Assembly: GCF_052116145.1 (NCBI RefSeq)
Contig: NZ_JBQKLQ010000002.1
Coordinates: 248,001-312,000 of the forward strand
Source of the DNA: Fundicoccus sp052116145
Lineage (GTDB): Bacteria; Bacillota; Bacilli; Lactobacillales; Aerococcaceae
Length of the DNA: 64,000 nucleotides
Reading direction: 5' to 3'
The notes beneath the pieces were generated by a model. The model was not told the origin of the DNA and did no database searches. It saw only the letters and a list, made by a program, of their open reading frames with translations. Below, piece by piece: positions 16,482 through 28,767 of the stretch (its first letter is position 1; each line of letters begins with the position of its first letter). The position numbers and the translations under genes are program-made.

Positions 16482-18875
16482 TTAATCCACCACCTTATAA
16501 GATTGAGCACCTATTTGCTGACCTTCAATCATCACTGAGTAATCATTAAAATTCACCCATATGCTGACACCGTTATCAAAAGTAACTTGAGAAATTCCAT
16601 CTTCTCTTCGGTAAGCAACAATTTTACTGTCTGAAATGTGATGATGAAGTTCAGTTAATTCTTGATAACGCTCAATAATTTCTTCACGGTATGAGCTAAA
16701 GTTAGAACTAAAGATATGCGATAAATTGGTTTCTTTTAATAAACTAGAGTCTTCAAATGTAAGTAGGTATGAAGGATTCACTCCGGTTTCTACTAACTTT
16801 AAGAAAAACTCATTGGCATTCGATTCAAAATTAGAATAAGTGGCGTATAAAGGTAAAGCACCTCTGAGTGCGATTGCGAAGAATGGAACTTCTTCCGCTT
16901 CAAACACATACCCTGATGAACTCATAGGTAAATTATAAATACCTACTGCATATTGCCAATAAGGTTGTAATGGCATATCTAAAAGCAAGGACTTATTTCC
17001 GACTAATTCACTAAAACTATTAATATATGACGATGCAGAAGAAACTCGATCATAAGTTGTTCCTTTTTTAGAATAAGAAAATACAGTATTTGAAATACCT
17101 GTTAGAGCCAAATTTTCTAACTCTGGAAAACTTTCCACTTTACTTGACAGTCGATTTACTGTTTCAAGCGGCTCTAAATAGTTAAAATATCTGAACACTT
17201 TTCCATAAACGATTTCGTAATGAACACGTCGATTAAATTTGTTCGCAATATTCGCTCCAACTTCTGTATTTAAGAATGGATTATATCGCAGTGGATCATC
17301 TTCAAAGAAAATTGGAATTTCTTGCTCGAAATCTTCTACTAATTGAAGTAATTCTCCTTTACCGCCTAAAGCTGATGCGACGTCAAATCGGTTCCTACCC
17401 AATGATCCGGATTCTCCATCCGCTTGCCAACCTCTGTAAATGGCTAAAAGATTCGTTAATCCAGCGTCTCCCAAATCAGACAGAATTTCATGCGCTTGGT
17501 TGAATGTTGTCATAGCGACTAATCGATGTCCAACCAACCCCGCTTCTAACTCCGCACCTAGAAAATCTAAGCGCATTTGAAAATCAACTGCTTTTGTTAT
17601 TTCAGGTAATAGTCCCGCTTTTAACAAGTAATCTCTATATGCCTCAGCCAATCCCATCAAGTTAGCTGTTTCATCTTCCACAAAAGAGTAGCGTAACCTA
17701 ATATCAAAATCATTTCTCTTATTCTGACGAACGACCATCGTTCCACTCGTTTGACTCGTCGACTGATTATAAAATTGACGATAAACAAATTTACTTGTCA
17801 CCCAGTTATAAGGTAAAATGGCGCCATTAGGATAAGCCTCAATATAGGCGTGCCAATCTCCTGATTCAATCACACCTAGAAATCCTGCTTCTTTATCTTC
17901 ATGAATCACACCAAATATTGGTGCAAATATATCATTCGGTTTCTGACTTGTAACCATATTAAACACTCGTGATAACACATACGGTTCATCAATTCCAATG
18001 TTGGCTCCGTAAACCATCTCTGAATAGGGTTGTTTATACTGACCTAAATGATCTTCAAGTGAAATAGTCGCACCTGAGCCATCAGGAATTAATAAGTACC
18101 CTGCTTCTTCATCCAATTTCGAATAACCTAAAAACGGATAGACATAGACATTACCAATTTTATATTTATCGGATTCTTCAATAATACTTGCTTGAGGAAT
18201 TTCAACTAATAGATTATCCTCTTCTAATTCAACCGACAAAGTGAAACCAAATTCTAAATCAGGATAATATATTTCTGCATTGAAGCCTGTTTCAGTTTTT
18301 TCCACATCAATTGCTGGTTTACCGTTATACATATCTGCTTGAGAATAAACAATATTTGTATCAACCAAATATTCAATCACTACACTACTTTTGACAAAAT
18401 TGCTCCAATTTTCATTGCTTTTCTCTGGATTTTCCACAGTAGAATAAAAAATGGCGCCATTATTTTTATTTCGAACAATAATGGATAAATTTTCTTCTTT
18501 CAAATACAAAGCTAATTGATCGGATTCAGCGATTTTAATATGTCCATCGATAGCGTCAACATCCTTAGCAATCACACTTGCACGACGCTCTATCATTTCT
18601 TCTCCTGTAACAAAATCTTCCAGAGAGATATTTTCTTCAATGGCAGGAGCATCTTCAATCACTTCGTCAACCAATTCGTCTACTACTAAATTATCAGTTG
18701 GTTCGGTGTTTTCTGGTAACACTTCGGTTTCGACCGGTAATTCATTGGTTACAATAGTTGGGGTGCTTGATTGATTACCACTGGTCTCGATAAACAAATA
18801 GATTGTTAACACCAAGACGAATATAACGAATATAATCAGTCGAAAATTCTCACGTATGATTTTTTTAAGATTCAA
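16482..18875 (-). CDS. Membrane-anchored DUF5696-type protein of the arabinan operon
   Basis: 797 residues from a TTG at 18875, chosen because AGGTGGTGG lies five bases upstream; the ATG at 18908 has no such site. One membrane segment near residues 11-30 is followed by an acidic, Thr/Pro-rich linker and a large extracellular region. Its second half reads like a TIM barrel (GLTNLLAIYRGWQADG, QEIPIFFEDDPLRY, GISNTVFSY). I match it from memory to the DUF5696 proteins that occur beside sugar ABC transporters in Paenibacillus-like bacteria; their function is not established. It overlaps the end of the NHL-TPR-Yip1 gene and directly precedes MalF, so it is expressed with the importer. A surface glycosidase or sugar-handling role is possible but unproven. 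Confidence 0.7.
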   Translation of the reverse strand: MNLKKIIRENFRLIIFVIFVLVLTIYLFIETSGNQSSTPTIVTNELPVETEVLPENTEPTDNLVVDELVDEVIEDAPAIEENISLEDFVTGEEMIERRASVIAKDVDAIDGHIKIAESDQLALYLKEENLSIIVRNKNNGAIFYSTVENPEKSNENWSNFVKSSVVIEYLVDTNIVYSQADMYNGKPAIDVEKTETGFNAEIYYPDLEFGFTLSVELEEDNLLVEIPQASIIEESDKYKIGNVYVYPFLGYSKLDEEAGYLLIPDGSGATISLEDHLGQYKQPYSEMVYGANIGIDEPYVLSRVFNMVTSQKPNDIFAPIFGVIHEDKEAGFLGVIESGDWHAYIEAYPNGAILPYNWVTSKFVYRQFYNQSTSQTSGTMVVRQNKRNDFDIRLRYSFVEDETANLMGLAEAYRDYLLKAGLLPEITKAVDFQMRLDFLGAELEAGLVGHRLVAMTTFNQAHEILSDLGDAGLTNLLAIYRGWQADGESGSLGRNRFDVASALGGKGELLQLVEDFEQEIPIFFEDDPLRYNPFLNTEVGANIANKFNRRVHYEIVYGKVFRYFNYLEPLETVNRLSSKVESFPELENLALTGISNTVFSYSKKGTTYDRVSSASSYINSFSELVGNKSLLLDMPLQPYWQYAVGIYNLPMSSSGYVFEAEEVPFFAIALRGALPLYATYSNFESNANEFFLKLVETGVNPSYLLTFEDSSLLKETNLSHIFSSNFSSYREEIIERYQELTELHHHISDSKIVAYRREDGISQVTFDNGVSIWVNFNDYSVMIEGQQIGAQSYKVVD

Positions 18876-20928
18876 ATCGAGCCACCACCTCTCTAAATAT
18901 TGACACAATAAAACTAATCAGTTGATTCATTAGTGAATACACAATGAAAATGGTAATTGCAGCAATAAAAATTGCGAATGCTGTCAAGAATACAGTTCTG
19001 ATGGTTTCTTTAAAGCGATAACCATTCAACTCTGTAATTGCAATCAACATTAAGCTTATTACCCAAGTCATCATAATCACATAACCGAACTGAATGATGA
19101 ATTGCTCATTCAAAGTTAAACAGTTGCTTAGAATAAGTAACAGCCATTGAATCAGAATGTAAGGTCCTAAACTATAAACAAAACCATGCATTGTTTCTTT
19201 AAATGTTGCCTCACCGTCAGTGATGGTTGAAATCATATAAGTTGCGACTGAAATAAATAAACTTACGACTAAAATTATGAGAATGTCATTAATTAATGTA
19301 TATTCTCCATCTTCAACCGTTCGAAATATAAAGCCAGCATAATATTTATTAATCACGAATGTTACTAATGCCATGATGTAAATAATAATGGCTGATAGAT
19401 TACTCGTTTTCTGTTCGTGTTTAATTCCGTAAGCGCCATCAATAGGATGCTTGGCAAAATACGCTACAAATCCTAGTTCTTGAAAGGTTTTTATTTGCCG
19501 AACCTTTTGAGAAAGTGCGCCTAAAGGAGTCTTCCAGCCATATTTACGCCTCAAATATGACCACACTTTAACCACAATGAATAATAGGATTAAACAACCA
19601 ATTATAGTTGTCATATTCTCCTTAAGCCAAACATTTCGAATTTCCCAGAATGAATCTGAGTAACCTTCAATATTTTTAGCCTGTCGAAAAGATGCCATTG
19701 CTTGATTGAATTCATTCTCACGATAATGTGCTTCACCAATCCCTAGATTCGCAAAGTCAAATTGCGCATTCATCTTTAGAATTTCTTCCCAATATACTTT
19801 ACTTTCTTCATAATCTCCATCTTGATATAACTCTAATGCATTATGCAATGTCCTTGTAAATTCTGTTGGTTCAAACAGTTGAATTTCATTCTTTGTTTCA
19901 TCTAAAGTTAGTAGTTGATTCGCTGAGTTAATCGCTATTGCTGAACCTTTACCTAATAGACCACTTCTTTGATAACCTGCATCTGGCCCGGCGAATAGGA
20001 ATAGAAATTCTCCTTCACTCGTATACTCAAATATATAACCATTTTCTGTTAAGACATAAATATTGTCATAATTTCCAACTGCCACACTAGCTGGGAATGG
20101 AATATAATTTGAGTTTAGTAAATTTGCACCACCCATATTTAATTTCTTTAAAACATCATTAATCGTCTCATTAGCGGTAACTGTATAAATTAACCCTCGA
20201 TGATCAATCGTTAGATTAGTTGCACTAGTAGGGGCTGTTCCAATCATCTTATCTAGTTGTTCTTCAGTAAATATCAATTTACGAAACTCTGTCAAAATTG
20301 ATTGTTGAGCGATATTAGGTGCGAAGTAGCCTAAAAATTCTCCATCTGTTTCAGCATTCAACATGATAATCCCATTGTTATTACCTCGAGATAAGACATA
20401 AACATTCTCTCGATTATCGACTGACAATTTAGTTGGTGAGAATGTTGCGTTTTTACCAAACGAGACTGCTTCTGGACGTTCGAATTGATGGACTAATTCA
20501 TCTTTTTCATCAAATACGAACACGATACCTGCCGATTCATCAGCAATATATAAGCGTCCATTTTCAGTGACAAACAAGCCCGTAGGATATTTAAATGCCT
20601 CATGTTTGATTTCTCGTTCAAACTCACCTTCAGCATTGAGAATAACGATACGTTGGTTACCTGAGTCTGCAATATAAATATAATCATTCGGTCCCAACTT
20701 CATATCAGTCGGTCTATTTAATGGCAGCTCTCCTACATAAGATATTGTTCGAATTGGCTCATAGCCTGTCTGTGTTTCAACATAATTACCGTAGCCATCT
20801 TGTGTATAGGTACGATAAGCTGTTTCTGCTTTTGCAACACTTGGAAAAAATCCAAGTATACTACTAGCAATTAGTAAAATTAAACTTATAAAAATCGCTT
20901 GTTTATTTTTATTCTGTATTTTTCTCAT
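18865..20928 (-). CDS. NHL-repeat, TPR and Yip1-domain membrane protein
   Basis: 687 residues. Signal peptide ending SVAKAET near residue 35; NHL beta-propeller repeats about 60-360 (PTDMKLGPNDYIYIADSGNQ, PTGLFVTENGRLYIADES, LTIDHRGLIYTV); a TPR-like helical stretch about 365-425 (LELYQDGDYEESKVYWEEIL, AHYRENEFNQAMASFRQAK); a membrane segment near 435-455; then a Yip1-type domain with about five membrane segments to the end. The propeller would face outside. Such proteins sit next to DUF5696 proteins and paired sugar permeases in other Firmicutes, but no function is known. Start ATG at 20928. The gene lies between the two permease pairs. Confidence 0.75.
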   Translation of the reverse strand: MRKIQNKNKQAIFISLILLIASSILGFFPSVAKAETAYRTYTQDGYGNYVETQTGYEPIRTISYVGELPLNRPTDMKLGPNDYIYIADSGNQRIVILNAEGEFEREIKHEAFKYPTGLFVTENGRLYIADESAGIVFVFDEKDELVHQFERPEAVSFGKNATFSPTKLSVDNRENVYVLSRGNNNGIIMLNAETDGEFLGYFAPNIAQQSILTEFRKLIFTEEQLDKMIGTAPTSATNLTIDHRGLIYTVTANETINDVLKKLNMGGANLLNSNYIPFPASVAVGNYDNIYVLTENGYIFEYTSEGEFLFLFAGPDAGYQRSGLLGKGSAIAINSANQLLTLDETKNEIQLFEPTEFTRTLHNALELYQDGDYEESKVYWEEILKMNAQFDFANLGIGEAHYRENEFNQAMASFRQAKNIEGYSDSFWEIRNVWLKENMTTIIGCLILLFIVVKVWSYLRRKYGWKTPLGALSQKVRQIKTFQELGFVAYFAKHPIDGAYGIKHEQKTSNLSAIIIYIMALVTFVINKYYAGFIFRTVEDGEYTLINDILIILVVSLFISVATYMISTITDGEATFKETMHGFVYSLGPYILIQWLLLILSNCLTLNEQFIIQFGYVIMMTWVISLMLIAITELNGYRFKETIRTVFLTAFAIFIAAITIFIVYSLMNQLISFIVSIFREVVARFES

Positions 20929-20936
20929 CTAATCAC

Positions 20937-21806
20937 CTACTTAATTCCTGAATGATTCATCGTGTTCATTACATTGCTTTGTAAGATAATGAATAACACT
21001 AAGTTAGGTATAAACATTATTAGCGAAGCAGCTGCGGCAATACCTTGTCCTACAACAAGGTTAGTATTAGCAGCAAATGTGTTAAGATAAAAAGCCAATG
21101 TTCTTAATGAATCGCTTGTCATAAATAACTGTGATGTTTCGATGTTATTCCAGACTGCTTGAAAAACTAACAATGCTGCAGTTGCTAAAGCCGGCTTAAT
21201 TAGAGGCATAATTACTTTCCAATATACGGTCCATTCACTTGCCCCATCCATCAGACTGGCTTCAATTAATTCATTTGGCACCTGATCAATAAACTGCTTA
21301 ATTAGAAAGAGCGCTACTGGCATGGCTAGTAAGGGTAATATATGTGCCAGAAAATTATTCTCAAGACCTAAAACATTGATAATAATGTATCTTGGAATAG
21401 TTACAGCTGTTGGAACAAACATTAACGCTGTATTATTCAATTCAAGTGCGATTTTTTTACCTTTAAAATTTTTCTTAGATAAAACATAGCCCGCCATAGA
21501 AGTAATCAGAACGGCTAGTATGACTACTAAAATTGTCACTACCAGACTATTGAACACATATCTACTAAGTGGAATATTAGATATTTGAGATGCTTTCAAT
21601 AAATTTTTAAAGTTTTCCAAACTGGGTTGCTTAACAAAAAATGTAGGAGGAAACGCAAACAATTCGTCCATTGGTTTAAAGGCATGATTCACAATAAAGA
21701 TTATTGGAAGCAACATAAAGGCTACAAAAGGTGCCAAAATAATATAAAACTTTATTTGACTAACCTCAAATTTCTTAGGGTTAATTCCTATTTTTCGTTT
21801 GGCCAT
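20937..21806 (-). CDS. Carbohydrate ABC transporter permease, MalG type (pair 1)
   Basis: 289-residue permease with six membrane segments and an EAA loop (IEASLMDGASEWTVYWKVIM). Start ATG with GAGAGGAGG upstream. Partner of the MalF-type gene at 21820-22728, 13 bp upstream. Together with the 971-residue binding protein it forms the first of two importers in this operon. Confidence 0.9.
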   Translation of the reverse strand: MAKRKIGINPKKFEVSQIKFYIILAPFVAFMLLPIIFIVNHAFKPMDELFAFPPTFFVKQPSLENFKNLLKASQISNIPLSRYVFNSLVVTILVVILAVLITSMAGYVLSKKNFKGKKIALELNNTALMFVPTAVTIPRYIIINVLGLENNFLAHILPLLAMPVALFLIKQFIDQVPNELIEASLMDGASEWTVYWKVIMPLIKPALATAALLVFQAVWNNIETSQLFMTSDSLRTLAFYLNTFAANTNLVVGQGIAAAASLIMFIPNLVLFIILQSNVMNTMNHSGIK

Positions 21807-21819
21807 TTCATTCCTCCTC

Positions 21820-22728
21820 TCAATCCGTAAACAATTGTTTGGCTACATAGCTAAATAAGTAGATCATCATTAATAGTATGACTGAAATAGCTGCCGCATA
21901 GCCCATTTCATACCTTAAGAAACCATAATCATCAATGTGATTGACGATTAATTGACCAGCATAAGAGCCTGTTACTGGATTAGCGCCGGTCAACTGCACT
22001 CCAATCAATCCATTTGAGAAAGCTCCCACGATTGCCATGACAGCACCAAAGAACATTTGTGGGCGCATCGAAGGTATCGTAATATAAATTAACTCTTGAA
22101 AACGATTTTTAATACCATCAATAGCAGCAGCTTCGTATAATTCCTGATCCCCATTTAATACACCCGCTAACATCGCTAAAAAACCAACACCCATACTTCC
22201 CCATAATCCAATTAATATCATTATAGGTAGAATATAATCGGCATTAATGGTCCAAACAATGGGTTCCGTTATAAATCCTAGTCTTAACAATAGACTATTT
22301 ATATAACCTGTTTCATTCCCACTAAAAATAATTCTCCAAACCACTGTCATCGCAACACCAGAAGTCATTGATGGTGAGTAGAAAATTAACGCTAAGATAG
22401 TACGTGGGACCTTAGGTAATTGAGCTAAAACCCAAGCTAACAAGAAGCCTAACACATATCCACCTGGGCCAACTATCAAAGCAAAAATGACGGTGTTTGG
22501 AATAACATATTGCATAAATACATCATCTTGCGTTAATAAGTTGACATAATTGGTTAAACCAATAAAATCTGGTGTTTCAATCGTATTAAAGTTCGTCAAA
22601 GATAGGAAAATCGCCACTGAAATAGGCACTACAATAAAAATTGTAAACATGGCAACATAGGGCAAGAGAAATGTAAGATTTGTACGATGTTCAGCGTGTT
22701 TACGTTTCTTTTGAGTCTCAGTCGTCAT
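21820..22728 (-). CDS. Carbohydrate ABC transporter permease, MalF type (pair 1)
   Basis: 302 residues from the ATG at 22728 (GAGGAGGG upstream); an in-frame ATG at 22746 lies inside the preceding gene without a good site. Six membrane segments and the EAA loop ([20 protein letters not shown]). It overlaps the end of the binding-protein gene by 11 bases, so the two are likely coupled in translation. Confidence 0.9.
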   Translation of the reverse strand: MTTETQKKRKHAEHRTNLTFLLPYVAMFTIFIVVPISVAIFLSLTNFNTIETPDFIGLTNYVNLLTQDDVFMQYVIPNTVIFALIVGPGGYVLGFLLAWVLAQLPKVPRTILALIFYSPSMTSGVAMTVVWRIIFSGNETGYINSLLLRLGFITEPIVWTINADYILPIMILIGLWGSMGVGFLAMLAGVLNGDQELYEAAAIDGIKNRFQELIYITIPSMRPQMFFGAVMAIVGAFSNGLIGVQLTGANPVTGSYAGQLIVNHIDDYGFLRYEMGYAAAISVILLMMIYLFSYVAKQLFTD

Positions 22729-25633
22729 TTGATATTCCCTCCTCAACTAATAATTGTTCAACATTCGGCATCTCATATGGCATCACCCACTCACCATCCA
22801 CAAGGTATCCAAACTCTTCTAGTTTCCTTAGTACTTCACGATTAATTCGTTTAATCGATAAGTCGTTAGATTTCCGTAAGTTTTCACCATCAACTACAAC
22901 TGAGGTATATAATCTACTTACTTCCCTTTCAACCATATAGCCACCTAATGTTCTTGGCACCTCAGCAATCCATTGCGATTGTTCTAGGATGACATTTTTA
23001 TGACTCGTTGACCATGGTAATTCTGCAAATGCTTCTAAATTTGCTGTGTTCCACATGTATTCACGTCCATATGTGGTTTGCAGCAATACACCAAACTCAG
23101 TTTGGACTTTCGCAGATAACCACCATTGCATAAATTCCCATGCCTCATCTTTTCGTTCACTATCCGAAAACATAATTGAACTTTCTGCTCCCCCCGATGT
23201 CCAACGTTGTACTTCTCCTTCTTCATTTTCTACACCTGGAACAAGCGCTATGTCCCATAAATTTGCAATTTCTGGCGCTGCATTTAGAATCATTAGATAA
23301 GTTCCAAAGTCAGAAATACCGATCGGAATTGATCCATCTCTGAATTGTTGATAAAAACTCGGTACATCAACTGGTAAACTATAGATTGTAAATAAATCGG
23401 TCAGATCTCTCATTCCTTCAATGGTTCTATCCGTTGATAAGCCTGTTTCTAATATTGAATCGGTATAGAAATCGCCTCCGCTTTGGTAAATCATTGGCAT
23501 TGTCCATGGAAATATTTTGAAAGATGTTCCTAATGTTGCGGTCGGATAGAAAGCACTCATTCCTCTTTGTTTTAACGCTGGCAGTAAATTGACTAACTCT
23601 TGCATTGTGTCAGGTATAGGCAAAGATAATGAGTCTAGAATATCTTTCCGATAAAACAACACGTAAAAGTTCATCGTTTCAGGCATCGCATAAACAGATT
23701 CACCGATGGCTGCTGGAATTAGTAGGTTTTTCGAATAATTTCTCACCGCCTCTTGAAAGCCATCAAATTGCGTTAAATCAGCTAGCGCGCCTCGAATAGC
23801 CAAATCAAATGGCAAGGCGTAACCTACCCCTAGTGCGACATCTGGTTCATTACCTGAGCTATTTGCCAAAATTAATTTGTTCTGATCAGGCATAAGGGAT
23901 AAATCAACTTGAATGCCCGTTTCAACCGTAAAACTTTGGTCAATCATTTGTTGCATGATTTCGATATACTGACGAGGTCGATTTACCCAAACTTGAAGAT
24001 TATTGGAATCATTCGCTACATCGTAATCTTGAGATGAAAACGATTGAAAGAAGCGTTGATAAGAATTGCTAATACCTTCAATAAATCCAACTTGCGATAT
24101 TTGAGGGCTTTCTGTTTGATGAATCACAATTTCATCAATTGACACACCATTATCAGTTGCTTCCTGTAACAATGTAGCTAAATGCGCAGTGACAGAAGCA
24201 CCACCTTTAGCTAATTCATTCCAACGATTGCCAATTTTACGTGGGTTTTCTCCTAAATCACGCAATTGATTTTCAGCTAGTTTTAATTGTTGAAAGGCTC
24301 CTGGAGTTGCATCAATTTTAGTCAATGCGATCACTTCATCTTGCAATAAGGCTAATTCATCTGCCCATTCCAATAGTTGTTCGGGTATACCCGGTATATA
24401 ATCTCCTAAATCAATATCTCGATTAGTATCAACACTTCCCCCTAGTAAATTTTCAATTTGTAAAGAAAGCGTTTGAATATCTTTGATTAATGATTCCGTT
24501 CTTTCCAGAACATGTTTCACTGGATTCAATGTGATCTGGAAGCTCAATTCATTGATACCCTCTTCAAAATATATTGGCAAATCTGATTGAGTGCTTTGAT
24601 TAATAAACGTTACAGCTTGATAACTAGCGCTATAAGGCAGTGCTTGATTAATCAAACTTTCTGAGGGAATTTGACCGTTTAAACTCACATTGATAAACAC
24701 CGGAAAATCAACTCTCGCATCTTGTTGATAGTGTAAACTTACAAAATAATAACCGGCTGTGGGTACTTCAACTTGATAAATGATCTGGTCATTAGCATAG
24801 CGAAACGATGCGCCATCCAGAAAGTTTAAAACGCGATATTCATTACTATAAGGCGTTAAATTATCATTAAAAGCTGTTCCAGGGCGTATGCTAGAACTAT
24901 TCTGTCTGTAAACCTCTTCAGCTTGAATCGTAACATTCACATCACCAGCAACTTCTACGATAGGATCCGACTCAACATTTAGCACAGGAACGTCATTCTG
25001 TCCTAATAAATGGATTGTCAAAAGATTAAGCGTACCTTCTGTACTTGTTAGTTCGATTTTATTCGTACCTGCTTGTAATGAAATTAGTAAGGGTTCATTA
25101 TGATAACCATTACGAGCAGTCAGGTATGAAGTCACTGCTTGATTCACTTTATGAATATCTGGAGAAATTTCGTTATTATAACGATCTCTTTGAACTTCTT
25201 TCACGCGTTGCCATAAACTTTTAAATTCTAGGTTTTGCATTTCTTGGTACTGCATCTCTCCATTGACTGTCATTTCAACTGAAACCGGGAGAATGCTTTC
25301 AGTGACATCTTGATAAGTCAATGCCATATAATATAGACCTGTTGCTGGTGCTTCAAGTTCAACTTCAATCTGTTGAAGATTTTCTAAAACCACCGCATCA
25401 TTTTTTATGTTCTGTTGTGATATGGTAATTTCTGTTGCTTGAAACGTTATTTCATCTTGTTTATATACTTCTTGCCCCTCAGATAATCTATCCTGAATAA
25501 AAGCATCATAACTTTGGGTCATTGCGATAGATTGTGCAGCTACAGAAACATTAGATAAGGGTAACACAGTCATTGCGAGTAAAAAAATTGATAAAACAAT
25601 CGTCGTTTTCATGGTGCTTAATGTTTTTATCAT
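22718..25633 (-). CDS. Large sugar-binding protein: beta-sandwich modules fused to an ABC solute-binding domain
   Basis: 971 residues from the ATG at 25633 (AAGGGG upstream), more than twice the usual size. After a signal peptide without lipobox ([12 protein letters not shown]), two carbohydrate-binding-like beta-sandwich regions can be seen. One is around residues 40-215 ([20 protein letters not shown]), the other around 235-370 ([20 protein letters not shown]). The repeated YYxxSLxYQ / FPVxxxVxLNG pattern suggests duplication. A helical connector (about 375-500) leads to a family 1 solute-binding domain (about 510-971: [45 protein letters not shown]). First transporter gene of the operon, followed by MalF and MalG. 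The modules may hold polymeric or long-chain arabinan near the importer; that is inference. Confidence 0.8.
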   Translation of the reverse strand: MIKTLSTMKTTIVLSIFLLAMTVLPLSNVSVAAQSIAMTQSYDAFIQDRLSEGQEVYKQDEITFQATEITISQQNIKNDAVVLENLQQIEVELEAPATGLYYMALTYQDVTESILPVSVEMTVNGEMQYQEMQNLEFKSLWQRVKEVQRDRYNNEISPDIHKVNQAVTSYLTARNGYHNEPLLISLQAGTNKIELTSTEGTLNLLTIHLLGQNDVPVLNVESDPIVEVAGDVNVTIQAEEVYRQNSSSIRPGTAFNDNLTPYSNEYRVLNFLDGASFRYANDQIIYQVEVPTAGYYFVSLHYQQDARVDFPVFINVSLNGQIPSESLINQALPYSASYQAVTFINQSTQSDLPIYFEEGINELSFQITLNPVKHVLERTESLIKDIQTLSLQIENLLGGSVDTNRDIDLGDYIPGIPEQLLEWADELALLQDEVIALTKIDATPGAFQQLKLAENQLRDLGENPRKIGNRWNELAKGGASVTAHLATLLQEATDNGVSIDEIVIHQTESPQISQVGFIEGISNSYQRFFQSFSSQDYDVANDSNNLQVWVNRPRQYIEIMQQMIDQSFTVETGIQVDLSLMPDQNKLILANSSGNEPDVALGVGYALPFDLAIRGALADLTQFDGFQEAVRNYSKNLLIPAAIGESVYAMPETMNFYVLFYRKDILDSLSLPIPDTMQELVNLLPALKQRGMSAFYPTATLGTSFKIFPWTMPMIYQSGGDFYTDSILETGLSTDRTIEGMRDLTDLFTIYSLPVDVPSFYQQFRDGSIPIGISDFGTYLMILNAAPEIANLWDIALVPGVENEEGEVQRWTSGGAESSIMFSDSERKDEAWEFMQWWLSAKVQTEFGVLLQTTYGREYMWNTANLEAFAELPWSTSHKNVILEQSQWIAEVPRTLGGYMVEREVSRLYTSVVVDGENLRKSNDLSIKRINREVLRKLEEFGYLVDGEWVMPYEMPNVEQLLVEEGISNDD

Positions 25634-25688
25634 TGAATCATCACCCCTTTTACTATATGATTGTTCACTTGACGCTGCTTTAGTAAAA

Positions 25689-27203
25689 TTAGACATCTTG
25701 TTTAATCCCCCAGACTGTCATGTTCTGGCCTGTTCCAGCGATTACTAATCGTCCTTTTGAATGTCCAATTACTTTCTGTAGATATATTCGACAAGAAAAC
25801 TCAATACCATCTAATTGAATTTGCAACTCATTCTCAGTATTTCTTGACCAACTACCGTCTTTATGTCCTCTTATCTGCCCATTTTCATGTAAATAGATTG
25901 CTTGCGTTATTTTTACTTCGTCTTCATTTAAAGTTCCATGGTTCAACCACTCGTATCTTCCGACAAGCTCGCCAATAGATAAAAAGGTTTGTTCTATATC
26001 ACCCAGGTACTCGAAAGGTAATACAACTGGCCATCCGTCTGCCGTCATTAACACTTGATGGATACGCAACTCATGTTGCTCATCTTTTCGATCGAAACGT
26101 GTATGGAATAAGATGAAGTCTTTTTCTTTAAAATGAATGAACGAATTATGTCCTGGCGATTTATAGCCAGGTGTTATTTCAGTTAATTGATAATTCCCCA
26201 TTAACTTTAACCCATAATCTTCGTTACGATCTGCTGGTTGATAAATTGCTTGTTGACCCAACATATCATAATAAGGTCCATCTGGTTTTCTTGATCGAAA
26301 TACGCGCATATTATATGCACCATCTCTCCGAAGTTCTCCATAGGTCATATATAGATAGTAATAATCATACGCTTTATTGTATATAATATAGGGACCTTCA
26401 CCGGACTGATGATAGCCACCCACTAACTTTTTACCGAAATAACGATCTATCACTTGTCCGTCAGAAGTTAAAGAGTCAATCCCTGGATACTTCGGCAAGG
26501 CTGTATGAATATCTAATTCAAGTATAAAAATCCCACCTGACCACGAGCCATATACCATCCATAAAAGTCCCTCTTCATCAAAGAATACACTTGGATCAAT
26601 GGCATTCGGCGCATAGTCTGAATTATATGTCATACCTGCATCCTTTACCCAATTCTCACTAAAGCTAGCTACTTGTCCACTATCGATTAAATGTTGCAAA
26701 TGCGTATATCGATAGTTAATGTTCCGTTCGGACTTGTCAGTTGCATCAACTTTAGTAAAACCTGAATAGACAATTGTATCTCCATAAATAAAAGCGTTCT
26801 CAATGTTTGGTGCTACAGCAAAACCTATCGCAGACCTTCTCCAAGTTGAAGAAGTAGAATAAAAATATAAATAAGCACCTTCGGAACCATCTTGATTTCG
26901 ATAATAAGGATTCCAAATAATATCTGGCGCCCAAAGACCGTATCCACCTTCTGTATCCGCATCATCATAGCCAGCCCACATAAGTGAGCTAGCTAAATTT
27001 TCAACTACATTACCTAATAAATAATTTTCTTCCATTGCTTCATATTCTGTTCGATGTGCAACTTGCCAATTGATTAAATCGTTTGATTTGGCAGCGGTTA
27101 GATGCGTACCAAATACATAAACTGTTTCTTCAACTTGAATAACAGCCGGGTCATGAATTGATAGCCTAGTTTTTGGATAGGTTTTCCAATTGTTTAACAG
27201 CAT
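25689..27203 (-). CDS. Intracellular GH43 arabinanase-like enzyme
   Basis: 504 residues from the ATG at 27203, behind AAAGGAG; a longer frame begins at 27224. No signal peptide, unlike the related gene at 11388-12929. The propeller opens with SIHDPAVIQ (catalytic Asp) and contains LWAPDIIWNP, NAIDPSVFFD, GEGPYIIYN (probable acid Glu) and SPGHNSF. The C-terminal 100 residues are the same small beta domain. It probably attacks imported alpha-1,5-arabino-oligosaccharides in the cytoplasm. Located between GH51 and the large binding protein. Confidence 0.83.
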   Translation of the reverse strand: MLLNNWKTYPKTRLSIHDPAVIQVEETVYVFGTHLTAAKSNDLINWQVAHRTEYEAMEENYLLGNVVENLASSLMWAGYDDADTEGGYGLWAPDIIWNPYYRNQDGSEGAYLYFYSTSSTWRRSAIGFAVAPNIENAFIYGDTIVYSGFTKVDATDKSERNINYRYTHLQHLIDSGQVASFSENWVKDAGMTYNSDYAPNAIDPSVFFDEEGLLWMVYGSWSGGIFILELDIHTALPKYPGIDSLTSDGQVIDRYFGKKLVGGYHQSGEGPYIIYNKAYDYYYLYMTYGELRRDGAYNMRVFRSRKPDGPYYDMLGQQAIYQPADRNEDYGLKLMGNYQLTEITPGYKSPGHNSFIHFKEKDFILFHTRFDRKDEQHELRIHQVLMTADGWPVVLPFEYLGDIEQTFLSIGELVGRYEWLNHGTLNEDEVKITQAIYLHENGQIRGHKDGSWSRNTENELQIQLDGIEFSCRIYLQKVIGHSKGRLVIAGTGQNMTVWGIKQDV

Positions 27204-27231
27204 TAAACCTAACTCCTTTAACAATTAAATA

Positions 27232-28749
<1,518 letters not shown>

Positions 28750-28767
28750 CTAGATATTATTATTTCA

